From the NCBI RefSeq assembly GCF_000255705.1, contig NZ_JH636442.1, positions 39,065 through 103,064 of the forward strand: a stretch of DNA of 64,000 nt. Direction: 5' to 3'. The notes under the pieces were generated by a model, which was not told where the DNA came from, made no database searches, and saw nothing but the letters and a program-made list of their open reading frames with translations. Of this stretch, positions 17,678-25,880 are shown one piece after another. Both the position numbers and the translations under genes were made by a program. This DNA comes from Zavarzinella formosa DSM 19928 (GTDB lineage: Bacteria; Planctomycetota; Planctomycetia; Gemmatales; Gemmataceae). Every line of letters begins with the position of its first letter. Positions within the stretch are counted from its first letter, which is position 1.

Positions 17678-20392
17678 TTAATCCACCCACTGAAACTCAT
17701 TCGACGCCAGGATCGCGTGGGCGAACTGTTCCCATGCCGTCAGGCGATCTGTCGGCTTGGGTGCCCGAGCTTCCCTGAGGAACTCTTCACTGGCGATCTT
17801 TTCTTCTTTCGACGGAACTCGGCCATACGCCAGCCGGAAGGCGAGGGCGAGGCGGTCCTCTTCTTTTGGGGCGGCGGCTTCGAGGCGTTTGGCAAATGCC
17901 TTGGCGGTCCCGATGGTGAAGTCGCTGTTCAGCGCGAAGAGTTGTTGTTGGGGAACGGTGGTCACACTGCGGCGGTCGCTCGTCACGTTGGCGTCGGGGA
18001 AATCGAAAAGCACCAGCAGGGCGTTCGGCTGCACGCGGCTGATCTTCGCGTAAAGTGTGCGGCGAACATTGTCGGCTTGGTTCAAGTCTAGCGACAGGCC
18101 GCCGCGCGTGCGATCAAGCCGGCCGGAGACGGCGAGCCAGGAATCCCGCCAGGATTCAAAGTCGAGCCGTTGCGGCGTATGACGCCAGAGGTATTGGTTC
18201 TCCGGGTCGCGTTCGGCATTGGATGGCGAACCGGTGCCGCTCAGTTGATACGCCCGCGACAGCATGATTTCGCGGTGCAGCCAGCGAAGGGACCAGCCGC
18301 TTTCCATGAAGCGCACGGCCAGCGTATCGAGCAGTTCGGGGTGGGTCGGCCGGTCGCCGAGGGCGCCGAAGTTGCTCGTCGTGCCGACGATCCCCCGGCC
18401 GAAATGATAATGCCAGACGCGATTGACGATGACGCGCGCCGTCAGTGGATTCTTGGACGAAGCGATGACGTTCGCCAGTTCCAACCGCGTGAATTTACCG
18501 GCCGGGCCATTGGCCGATGACGAGAGAACACGCAGGAAACCGGGGGGCGCCGGTTCCCCGAGTCGCTCGACGTTGCCCCGGATATTGATCCGCATCGCGG
18601 CCCCGCCCCCGGCGATGACGTGCCCCATCGGCGGCACCGGTACTGCCTCTTTCTTGAGTCGTTCGATGTCCGCTTTGCGTTGGGCCAGTTCCTTTTGAGC
18701 GGCATCGGACAAGAGCGGCGTGAGTTCCTTGTCGCTGACAAAGAACAGCGTGTTCGGATTCAGCCAGAGCGCCTTTAACAACGACGGCGGCTCTTTGGCG
18801 GCGGCCTGCGGAAGCGCCGAGCGGATCGCCCCTTGCAAGACTTCGGTCGCCTGTTTCAAAACGTCCGGCACGATCACCTTGTTCTGTTCAACACGGGCGG
18901 TTTCACTCGCCTTCTTGGCTGCCGTAATCCAAGACATCAGCGCCGGGTCGAGCTTGTCGAATTTACCTTGCTCTAGGAAGTTGACGACCCGCTCCAGAAA
19001 CAACGGGTTCAACGACTCGCCTTTCGCCACAGCGGCAAGATCGGGCGTCAACTTGTTGCGCCGGGAGACTTGCACCTGCCAGGCTGTCAGCAGATACTTT
19101 CCAGCATCGTTCACCGCTGGCTTCGCCACTTCGCGGGCCTGCTCTTTCAACCACTGATTCAATTTCTCATCGGCCTCTTTGGTCTGTTTTTCCCATGCTT
19201 TGAATTTTTCAAAGACCGACGTTTCGACCAGCGGTTTCTCAACAAGATCGGCTCCGTTGTAGGCCGCCGCGAGAGAATAATAATCGCGCGTCGGGATCGG
19301 GTCGTACTTGTGATCGTGGCAACGGGCGCAGGCGACGGTCAGCCCGAGGAGGCCGCGGGTCAATGTGTCCACCCGATCATCCAGTTCGTCGGCCATCACC
19401 TGCGGGGCAACCGAACCGCGATGATACTCGGCCCCCAATCCTTGGAAACCAAGCCCGGCCATCTTCACGAACGCATCCGGTTCCGGCTCGGCCAACAAAT
19501 CGCCGGCCAACTGCAATTTCAGGAAGCGATCATACGGCATGTCGTTGTTCAACGCCTGCACGACCCAATCGCGATAGCGATACGCATGGGGCCGGGTGTT
19601 CACAAACGCCAGCGCCTTGTCCTCGGCATAACGCGAGATGTCCAGCCAGTAACGCGCCCAGCGTTCCCCGTGATGCGGGGAAGCCAGCAGACGCTCAACG
19701 ACTTTGGAATAAGCGGCCGGAGATTCATCCTTCAGGAATTCATCCATCTCCTCCGGCGTTGGCGGCAGGCCGGTCAGGTCGAAGGTCGCCCGGCGCAACA
19801 GTTCTCGCTTGCCGGCCGGGCCGACGGGTTTGAGCTGACGCTTTTCCAACTCGGCCAAAATAAAGCGATCGATCTCTTTCAGCGGCCAGGCGGTGTCGTT
19901 GACCTTGGGCGCCGGGGATTTGACGGGTGGTTGAAACGCCCAGAATTGCCGGGCTTTGTTCCAATCCGTCTCCTTGGCCACCGGCGCCGATTTGGCGGCC
20001 TCCGGCATCGCCGCGCCCGCTTTCACCCATGTCTCGAAATCGGCCAAAACAGTTTCCGGCAGTTTCCCCTTGGGGGGCATCTTGATGTCGCCCGCGTGGC
20101 GAAGGGCCTTGAGCAAGGTTCCCTCTCCCGCCTTCCCCGGCACGACGGCGGGGCCGCTTTCGCCCCCTTTCAGAAGCATTGCCGAACTGTCCAAAAACAA
20201 TTTGGCCTTGAGCTTGTTGCTTTTCTTGGCATCATCCGAATGGCATTGATAACAATGTTCGATCAACACCGGCCGGATCTTCTTTTCAAAAAACTCAATG
20301 CCCGCGCGATTGTCTTGGGCGCGAGCGAAACCGGCTTCGTGGAAGTTGATGAACGCCAAGGCAAGAACCAAGAATAACCCACGCTGGTTCAT
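17678..20392 (-). CDS. Planctomycete cytochrome c / DUF1549 / DUF1553 protein
   Basis: The product is 904 residues. It starts with a signal peptide (GLFLVLALAFINFHEAGFARA), then the PSCyt1 domain with a single c-type heme site C47-YQ-C50-H51 and a KMPPKGKLP distal loop. DUF1549 follows (WPLKEIDRFILAELE, LRRATFDLTGLPPTPEE, HHGERWARYWLDISRYA). A middle helical region leads to DUF1553 (NPLTARVIVNRVWHYHFGRGIV, LLDTLAVRFMESGWSLRWLHREIMLSRAYQ, ALNSDF). These very large secreted proteins are characteristic of planctomycetes and are usually paired with a DUF1501 protein, here 730 bases downstream beyond the toxin-antitoxin pair. Proposed roles in extracellular polymer degradation remain inference. 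Confidence 0.95.
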   Translation of the reverse strand: MNQRGLFLVLALAFINFHEAGFARAQDNRAGIEFFEKKIRPVLIEHCYQCHSDDAKKSNKLKAKLFLDSSAMLLKGGESGPAVVPGKAGEGTLLKALRHAGDIKMPPKGKLPETVLADFETWVKAGAAMPEAAKSAPVAKETDWNKARQFWAFQPPVKSPAPKVNDTAWPLKEIDRFILAELEKRQLKPVGPAGKRELLRRATFDLTGLPPTPEEMDEFLKDESPAAYSKVVERLLASPHHGERWARYWLDISRYAEDKALAFVNTRPHAYRYRDWVVQALNNDMPYDRFLKLQLAGDLLAEPEPDAFVKMAGLGFQGLGAEYHRGSVAPQVMADELDDRVDTLTRGLLGLTVACARCHDHKYDPIPTRDYYSLAAAYNGADLVEKPLVETSVFEKFKAWEKQTKEADEKLNQWLKEQAREVAKPAVNDAGKYLLTAWQVQVSRRNKLTPDLAAVAKGESLNPLFLERVVNFLEQGKFDKLDPALMSWITAAKKASETARVEQNKVIVPDVLKQATEVLQGAIRSALPQAAAKEPPSLLKALWLNPNTLFFVSDKELTPLLSDAAQKELAQRKADIERLKKEAVPVPPMGHVIAGGGAAMRINIRGNVERLGEPAPPGFLRVLSSSANGPAGKFTRLELANVIASSKNPLTARVIVNRVWHYHFGRGIVGTTSNFGALGDRPTHPELLDTLAVRFMESGWSLRWLHREIMLSRAYQLSGTGSPSNAERDPENQYLWRHTPQRLDFESWRDSWLAVSGRLDRTRGGLSLDLNQADNVRRTLYAKISRVQPNALLVLFDFPDANVTSDRRSVTTVPQQQLFALNSDFTIGTAKAFAKRLEAAAPKEEDRLALAFRLAYGRVPSKEEKIASEEFLREARAPKPTDRLTAWEQFAHAILASNEFQWVD

Positions 20393-20492
20393 GGAGAGTT
20401 TCTCGTGAATCTATTGCCGCAGGAAGCGGGCGAGCGGGCGCTGGCGGGAAATATTATTCTACCACGCTCATCAGGCTGGTGTTTGACCAATC

Positions 20493-20517
20493 AACAATAT
20501 CACTGATTGATATTGTT
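20493..20517. promoter_or_regulatory. AT-rich perfect dyad upstream of the cytochrome/DUF1553 gene
   Basis: AACAATATCA and TGATATTGTT form a perfect ten-base inverted repeat around the five-base spacer CTGAT. It is AT-rich in a GC-rich setting, about 100 bases upstream of the start at 20392 and about 80 bases beyond the stop of the phosphoesterase gene (20599). It could be an operator or a weak terminator; no U-tract follows on either strand, which favours an operator. Confidence 0.4.
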
Positions 20518-20598
20518 TGAATGAGAATAACCCGGCCCAACAGGCCCCGCAATCGAATTCGCCGGGAACTCAATCTGAAAACCGGAGCCAAGTTCTCT

Positions 20599-21747
20599 TC
20601 ACTCCAACACAATTCGGGTGATTTGCGGCGGGCAGCGAAACCGGATCGGCTCTTTCCCGGCGATGCCCCGGTTCACATGCAGCACGGTTGGCGGTTCGTC
20701 GAAGGTTCCCATGTCGTATTTCCGGCTGTGCCAGCTTGGCACAAACATCGATCCGACGACCGGGATGCGGATTTGCCCGCCGTGATTGTGTCCCGAGAGC
20801 ATCAGTTGGAAGTTGTGGCGTCTGGCCCAGCCGATGTTGTCCGGGGAATGGCTGACCAGCAACCGGAAGCCCTCGGGCAACGCCGACACGTTCGGCCCCG
20901 GCCGGAACCACGGGCCTTCGTGTCCCACGGCAACGAGGGGAAGCCCGCGCACGTCGATTACTTCCGAAGTGTTGCTGAGGATGCGGAAGCCACAGGCTTT
21001 CATCCGCTCTCGCACGGCGTCGGCGTCCTGCCACCAATCATGATTGCCGAGGATGGCAACGGCCGCGATGTTCCAAGACAGTTCGCCGAGGATGGGGGCG
21101 ATCCAGTCGAGGTATTTGCCGTCGTCGATGATGTCCCCGCTCAAGACAACAAGATCCGGCTTGCCGTCGGCCATACATCGACGCATTAGCATTTGATAAT
21201 GGATTAGATCCGGCGTGCCGAAGAGGTGCAGGTCGCTCAAGTGGAGGATCGTCAACCCGCGCCAAGCGGGCGGCAGGTCCGGCAGTTTGAGACGCAAGGT
21301 GGTGAATTCCACCTGGAAGATGCCGTTGAATGACCACTCGGCCACATGCTTGTGCTTGCCATCCCCGACCGGGCGGCGGCCCAACTCCACCTCCACGTCG
21401 AACATGGTGGTCTTCTCTTCCAGAACCGCCGCCGGGTTTCGCCGGGTCAGTCGCCACAGCGTGACCAAGGGGAACCAGACGCCGCCGAGGACGGCGCACG
21501 CCAGCATGTAACCCAACGGCCCCCAAACCCACGGTTCCCCGGCGGCCCGATCAATGTTCGCGAGCAGGTCGAAGCCGACGAGGATTCCGAAAGCAAGCGG
21601 GCCAATGACGAGGAAGAGGCCGTAAATCTTGCGAAGCGTCCGCAGGAAAGAGCGGTGGAACGGCCGGGAATAGATCATGTTGAGCGTGACCATCAGCCAG
21701 TAGCCGTGGCCAACCCAGGCGATCATGAACAGGAGGAAACCTAACAC
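20599..21747 (-). CDS. Membrane-anchored metallophosphoesterase
   Basis: The product is 382 residues (GTG start). Three N-terminal membrane helices (LGFLLFMIAWVGHGYWL, IYGLFLVIGPLAFGILVGF, GYMLACAVLGGVWFPLVTL) precede a calcineurin-like phosphoesterase domain. All metal-binding motifs are present: LHLSDLHLFG, VVLSGDIIDDG, AILGNHDWW, LLVSHSPDN and LSGHNHGGQI. This set matches the YaeI/YkuE branch, some members of which hydrolyse lipid-linked phosphates such as UDP-diacylglucosamine. A second, shorter member lies at 39984-40919. No operon partner is evident: neighbours are separated by more than 50 bases on the kinase-like side and 200 on the other. Confidence 0.9.
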   Translation of the reverse strand: MLGFLLFMIAWVGHGYWLMVTLNMIYSRPFHRSFLRTLRKIYGLFLVIGPLAFGILVGFDLLANIDRAAGEPWVWGPLGYMLACAVLGGVWFPLVTLWRLTRRNPAAVLEEKTTMFDVEVELGRRPVGDGKHKHVAEWSFNGIFQVEFTTLRLKLPDLPPAWRGLTILHLSDLHLFGTPDLIHYQMLMRRCMADGKPDLVVLSGDIIDDGKYLDWIAPILGELSWNIAAVAILGNHDWWQDADAVRERMKACGFRILSNTSEVIDVRGLPLVAVGHEGPWFRPGPNVSALPEGFRLLVSHSPDNIGWARRHNFQLMLSGHNHGGQIRIPVVGSMFVPSWHSRKYDMGTFDEPPTVLHVNRGIAGKEPIRFRCPPQITRIVLE

Positions 21748-21803
21748 GGATGATTCGCCGTGCGGTGATTGCTTTGCTTCATGGATGGAGGCGGGGAACC
21801 CGG

Positions 21804-23369
21804 TTATGAGGCGGTCGCCATCGGCTCGGCCGGGGCCGGCACATTCGCCGGGGCAGGGCAGGTGAGGGCGGCGAATAGTTTTGGCTCTTGATATGGCTTG
21901 AAGAGAATCGGCAGCCAGTAACCGTCGTGCTTGACGTTCACGATGGTGTGGCCGCCGTCGTATTCAAAACCTTGCGTGAGAATCACCCGGCCCAACGGAA
22001 CCGCCTTCACCAACGACCGATAGGCGGCAGTCCCGCCCATGTCCTTGTGCTTGATCGCGCAGAGGACCGCGTCGTAGGTGGACACTTTGGCCATCGCAAT
22101 GCCGTCCGTCGCCGTGGTGGCGGCATCGACCAAACACCCTTGCCGTTCGAGGATGGTGTGGGCGCTGCGGCGGATGCGTTCGTCGCCGTCCACCACAAGA
22201 ACCCGCAGACCGGCGAGCTTGGGGTCCATCGGCACGGCATTCTGCCGGGCGACTTCCTCGAAGATATTGTGAACCGCCAGTTTGATCTTGCGAAGGTCGC
22301 CGACGATCCGCCGCAGGGCGTCGGCAAATTCCGGTTGGTTGGAGATCTTCTCCAACAAGTTGCTGGTCACCGAAAGTAGATCATCGGCCGGAAGGGCGAT
22401 TTCGCGGTGAACTTGTTCGACGACACCGGCCGCCGCGCATGCTTCTTGGGCATCGAGAAGATTCAGGGTGTGCAGGGCACGAGCCAGTTCGCGGGAGAAG
22501 AGTTCGGTGAACTGAAGTTCCTCGGCGCCGAAAGCGTTGACTTCCGGGCTTTCGACATTGAAGGTTCCCACGAGTTCATCATTGAACACCAGCGGCACGG
22601 TCATGGACGATTTGGCCCCGACCGAACCTTCGATGTAATGCGGGTCGTGGGCCGTGTCCGCGCACAGGTAAGACTTCTTGGTGGCCGCCACATAGCCGGT
22701 GACCCCGTTGCCGTGCTCGCGGGCGAACAACGCCCGTTGGGCCGCCTCGGGAATCATCCCCTCTTCCAACAGCGGAATCAACCGGCCGGTCTTGGGTTCC
22801 AGCCGGCGAATCTCGATCACGTTGTAACGCAGCAGGTCATGAATGTAGCGCCGGAGGTTGACCTTCAACAGTTCGACCCGGCACAGGACGTTCATTTCCG
22901 CGAGTTGATCCGGGTCAAGGGCGTCGAGTTCTTGGCCGGCTTTGTAGAGGGCGTTGAGTTTTTGCTGTCGGGCGACGGCCGAGGTCACATCGTCAGCCAT
23001 TGCGACGAGTTCAATCACCCGGCCGTTCTCGCGGATCGGGGAGACGGTGACATCCAGGAAACGATTATTATGATTGAGCCGGAAACAACAGGGCTGGCCG
23101 GCGAGGGCGGTGTGAAAGGCGTGATCCCCGAGACGGTCTTCATCGGGTGTGTTGAGGGCGTCGAAAAACGACAGGCCCGTCGGCTCAGCCGGACACCATT
23201 CGCGGAAGGGATTGTTGGCCCATCGCACGATCAGATCGGCCGACAGCACGGCGAGGCCCTTGTCCAGCGAACCGACGATTTGCTCGGCTCGCTGAAGGTG
23301 ATTGCCCGCGTCGGCCATCGGGAGGCCGTTCATTGGCAGGGGATCGCTCACGCCGTGCCCGCTTTCCAT
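21804..23369 (-). CDS. PAS-GAF protein with degenerate receiver domain
   Basis: The product is 521 residues: PAS (about 28-135, with a DVTVSPIRENGRVIELVAMADDVT beta-sheet end), GAF (about 150-305, GVTGYVAATKKSYLCAD and SMTVPLVFNDELVGTFNVES), a helical dimer region, then a receiver domain (387-502). In the receiver the phosphoacceptor is Ala438 (AVLCAIKHKDMGG instead of the usual DI-MP) and the acidic pair is altered to VDGDE, while Thr465 and Lys491 (LFKPYQ) remain. There is no histidine-kinase or HD domain. It is therefore probably a non-phosphorylated signalling output or scaffold. It is divergent from the pirin gene. The upstream ATG could be replaced by one at residue 13 or 18 without loss of domains. 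Confidence 0.85.
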   Translation of the reverse strand: MESGHGVSDPLPMNGLPMADAGNHLQRAEQIVGSLDKGLAVLSADLIVRWANNPFREWCPAEPTGLSFFDALNTPDEDRLGDHAFHTALAGQPCCFRLNHNNRFLDVTVSPIRENGRVIELVAMADDVTSAVARQQKLNALYKAGQELDALDPDQLAEMNVLCRVELLKVNLRRYIHDLLRYNVIEIRRLEPKTGRLIPLLEEGMIPEAAQRALFAREHGNGVTGYVAATKKSYLCADTAHDPHYIEGSVGAKSSMTVPLVFNDELVGTFNVESPEVNAFGAEELQFTELFSRELARALHTLNLLDAQEACAAAGVVEQVHREIALPADDLLSVTSNLLEKISNQPEFADALRRIVGDLRKIKLAVHNIFEEVARQNAVPMDPKLAGLRVLVVDGDERIRRSAHTILERQGCLVDAATTATDGIAMAKVSTYDAVLCAIKHKDMGGTAAYRSLVKAVPLGRVILTQGFEYDGGHTIVNVKHDGYWLPILFKPYQEPKLFAALTCPAPANVPAPAEPMATAS

Positions 23370-23597
23370 CTCGGGGTAACGAATGGTCCGTCAGCAATTA
23401 TAACCGCCAATTTGAATCGGAACAAGCAGAGGGAGGCCCACTTCGTCCGATTCGGCGATCCGGGGGTTGAGTTACCCGCCGACGACATTCACACAATCTT
23501 TGATGTCACCCGCCATTGTAAGGGTTCTCACGGATGGCGGTAAAACAGATCGAATGACTCGATCGTGAACCAACATATTTATTGAAAGGAGGTTCCG

Positions 23598-24296
23598 ATG
23601 ATCACCATTCGACCCGCCAACGCCCGAGGCGTGACTGATTTTGGCTGGCTGGACAGCCGACACTCCTTTTCCTTTGGAGAATATCGCGATCCGGCGAACA
23701 TGGGATTCCGCACACTCCGCGTGATTAATGATGACCGCGTCGCCCCCGGCGGCGGTTTTCCGACGCACCCGCACCGCGACATGGAAATCGTGACGTGGGT
23801 GCTGGAAGGCGCCCTTGAACACAAGGACAGCCTCGGAACCGGGTCTGTGATCCGGGCCGGGGACCTGCAACGGATGACCGCCGGCACGGGAATTTTCCAC
23901 AGCGAATTCAACCCGTCTCCGACCGAGGCGGTTCGTTTGCTTCAGATTTGGATCTTCCCGGAAGCTCGCGGGTTGGTCCCTGGTTATGACCAACGATCGT
24001 TCCCCGCCGCCGAACGGATCGGCCAGTTGAAACTGGTCGCCTCCCGTACCGGTCGCGATGGTTCGATCAGCATGGCCCAAAACGCGGACCTGTTCGCCGC
24101 CGCTCTGTTGCCGGAACAAACGGTGACGCACACCTTTGAACCCGGCCGCTCCGGGTGGGTGCAAGTCGCCACCGGTTCGGTCTGCCTGAACGGGCAGATT
24201 CTCAAGGAAGGCGACGGAGCCGCCATCACGGACGAATCGAAGATGGAACTCACCGGCGTGACCAGTGGCGAAACACTGGTGTTTGACCTGAAGTAA
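23598..24296 (+). CDS. Pirin-family cupin protein (YhaK/quercetinase type)
   Basis: The product is 232 residues. AAGGAGG lies just before the ATG. The N-terminal cupin shows the pirin metal motif HPHRDMEIVTWVLEGALEHKDS and the second half-motif MTAGTGIFHSEFNPS. It opens with the family's DSRHSFSFGEYRDP. The C-terminal cupin half is typical of the 230-residue bacterial type. Family members bind Fe or other metals; some have quercetin 2,3-dioxygenase activity and the native role is usually unknown. It stands alone, divergent from the PAS-GAF gene, and its stop is ten bases from the left arm of a 70-base inverted repeat. Confidence 0.92.
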   Translation: MITIRPANARGVTDFGWLDSRHSFSFGEYRDPANMGFRTLRVINDDRVAPGGGFPTHPHRDMEIVTWVLEGALEHKDSLGTGSVIRAGDLQRMTAGTGIFHSEFNPSPTEAVRLLQIWIFPEARGLVPGYDQRSFPAAERIGQLKLVASRTGRDGSISMAQNADLFAAALLPEQTVTHTFEPGRSGWVQVATGSVCLNGQILKEGDGAAITDESKMELTGVTSGETLVFDLK

Positions 24297-24305
24297 CGAA
24301 AAGTT

Positions 24306-24535
24306 GAGAAGAAAGCGAAAGAGAAGAGTTCACGCAAAGCTCGCAAAGGGGACGCAAAGTTCGCCAAAGTTGTCATTGCCCAGTGGCAAACGCTCGCCCC
24401 CGCGTCATTGATGATAAATAAAAATTTCATCAGTCATGCGGGGGGAGATAATCGACACGGGGCTTTGACAACTTTGGCGAACTTTGCGTCCCCTTTGCGA
24501 GCTTTGCGTGAACTCTTCTCTTTCGCTTTCTTCTC
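24306..24535. repeat. Long inverted repeat (70-base perfect arms) between convergent genes
   Basis: Bases 24306-24375 are the exact reverse complement of 24466-24535 over 70 positions, enclosing 90 bases. The arms contain near-tandem CGCAAAG-type units (ACGCAAAGCTCGCAAAG, ACGCAAAGTTCGCCAAAG). It starts ten bases after the pirin stop and ends five bases before the M16 gene stop, so transcripts from either side would carry a very stable hairpin at the 3' end. It probably works as a bidirectional terminator or mRNA stabiliser. Arm length and position are shared with the element at 39769-40001. Confidence 0.9.
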
Positions 24536-24539
24536 GGCT

Positions 24540-25781
24540 TTATCCCTCGATAGTCGACAACGGCCCATAACCCGTCACGGTCTGGTTGGTCAACGGATAC
24601 TTGTCCAGCACCGCCCGGATGTCGTTCATCGTCACCGCGTCCCATGACTTCATTTCGTCGTCCACCGTTCGGTACATGTCTCGGTAGACCCAATCTTTGG
24701 CCACCGTCAGCATTCGTCGGCTGGAGCGTTCGCCCGCGCGGAGTTCGCGGGAGAGGATTTTCGTTTTTGCCTGCTCAAACTCGGCTTGAGTCAGTCCGGT
24801 GCGCTGCACTTCGTGAAGCAGGTCTTGGACAATGCCGAAGCATTCCGGGGCGTTCTCCGGGTCGCCGTTGAAGGAGGTGCAATAGGCACCGGCCCCGTCG
24901 CATTCGTCCATGCCCATGCCGGCTTCGTCGGCGAGGCCGGGGTCGGTCAGCGCCCAATACATGCGGCTGCCGGAGTAATCGCCGACGGCCGTGGCCAGCA
25001 CGGCGGCGGCATAACTCAATTCGGAATTCGCGGCCGGTCCGGGGGCGATCAGCGTCATGTATTGCTGGGACACCTTTTCCGGCGGCTTGGCGAGCATGTG
25101 CAGCCCCCCTTGTCCCGGCGTCTCGGTGCGGTTGCCCCGGCCGGTGATTCCGGAGGGCCAACTCTCGCATCGCGCCTTCACAAGTTTGGAAAACTCGGCA
25201 AAGTCGAAATTGCCGGTCGCCACGGCGACGATGTTCGACGCCCCGTAGCGGCGTTGGAAATAGTCGAGCATCTGCGTTTGCTTGAGGGCCGTGATGCTCT
25301 CGGAAGTGCCCAGCACGCTGTTGCCGAGCGGATGGCTGCCGTAGAAGTTCTTGCGGGCCAGATCAAAACTCGCCCAGCCAGGTTGCACCTCGTACCGCAC
25401 GATCTCGTCGAGGATCACCTTTTTCTCGGTGTCGAAATCTTCGGTTCGCAGCGAGGGCCGCATGATGTCGGCCAGCACGTCCACCAGTTGCGGCAAAAAC
25501 TCCGGCAAGACGACGGCATGAAACACCGTGTTTTCCTCGGAGGTCCAGGCGTTGTTGTCGGCTCCGATCACCGAGAAATCCCGGTTGACAGTATAAGCGT
25601 TACGCCGTTCGGTCCCTTTGAACACCATGTGTTCGAGGAAGTGCGACACGCCGGATTCGGCCGGTTGCTCGTCCCGCGACCCGGTCTTCACCCAAAAGGC
25701 AACCGCCACCGACAACGCGGCTGGATTCGATTCGCCCAGGATGGTCAGGCCGTTGGCAAGGGTTTGATGGTGGAAGGGCAT
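24540..25781 (-). CDS. M16 zinc peptidase, catalytic member
   Basis: The product is 413 residues from the ATG at 25781 (frame open to 25817, but MPFHHQTLANGLTIL is the usual family opening). The inverted zinc motif HxxEH is intact: H47-FLE-H51 in GVSHFLEHMVFKGT, followed by the downstream acidic ligand region VILDEIVRYE. C-terminal M16_C features (GDYSGSRMYWALTDPGLADEAG) are normal. This is the small bacterial type that acts as a heterodimer with an inactive partner, here encoded just upstream on the same strand. Some family members act in periplasmic peptide turnover or PQQ-like processing. No signal peptide is obvious, so it is probably cytoplasmic. Confidence 0.92.
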   Translation of the reverse strand: MPFHHQTLANGLTILGESNPAALSVAVAFWVKTGSRDEQPAESGVSHFLEHMVFKGTERRNAYTVNRDFSVIGADNNAWTSEENTVFHAVVLPEFLPQLVDVLADIMRPSLRTEDFDTEKKVILDEIVRYEVQPGWASFDLARKNFYGSHPLGNSVLGTSESITALKQTQMLDYFQRRYGASNIVAVATGNFDFAEFSKLVKARCESWPSGITGRGNRTETPGQGGLHMLAKPPEKVSQQYMTLIAPGPAANSELSYAAAVLATAVGDYSGSRMYWALTDPGLADEAGMGMDECDGAGAYCTSFNGDPENAPECFGIVQDLLHEVQRTGLTQAEFEQAKTKILSRELRAGERSSRRMLTVAKDWVYRDMYRTVDDEMKSWDAVTMNDIRAVLDKYPLTNQTVTGYGPLSTIEG

Positions 25782-25837
25782 CTCGGCTCTCAAAAGACAG
25801 GGAATTAAGACAATCACACGGACTTAGATCAACACCC

Positions 25838-25876
25838 TCTTGCTCCCCCTTCCCTAAGAAGGAAGGGGGAGCAAGA
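25838..25876 (-). terminator. Strong hairpin between the two M16 genes
   Basis: TCTTGCTCCCCCTTCC and GGAAGGGGGAGCAAGA form a 16-base perfect stem (25838-25853 and 25861-25876) with a seven-base loop. It begins four bases after the stop of the inactive M16 partner and precedes the catalytic member. There is no U-tract, so it may attenuate or stabilise rather than terminate, tuning the ratio of the two subunits. Confidence 0.6.
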
Positions 25877-25880
25877 CAAA

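Noticed and set aside
19070-20377. 435-residue open frame on the plus strand inside the DUF1553 gene
   Set aside because: Antisense shadow of a well-supported gene.
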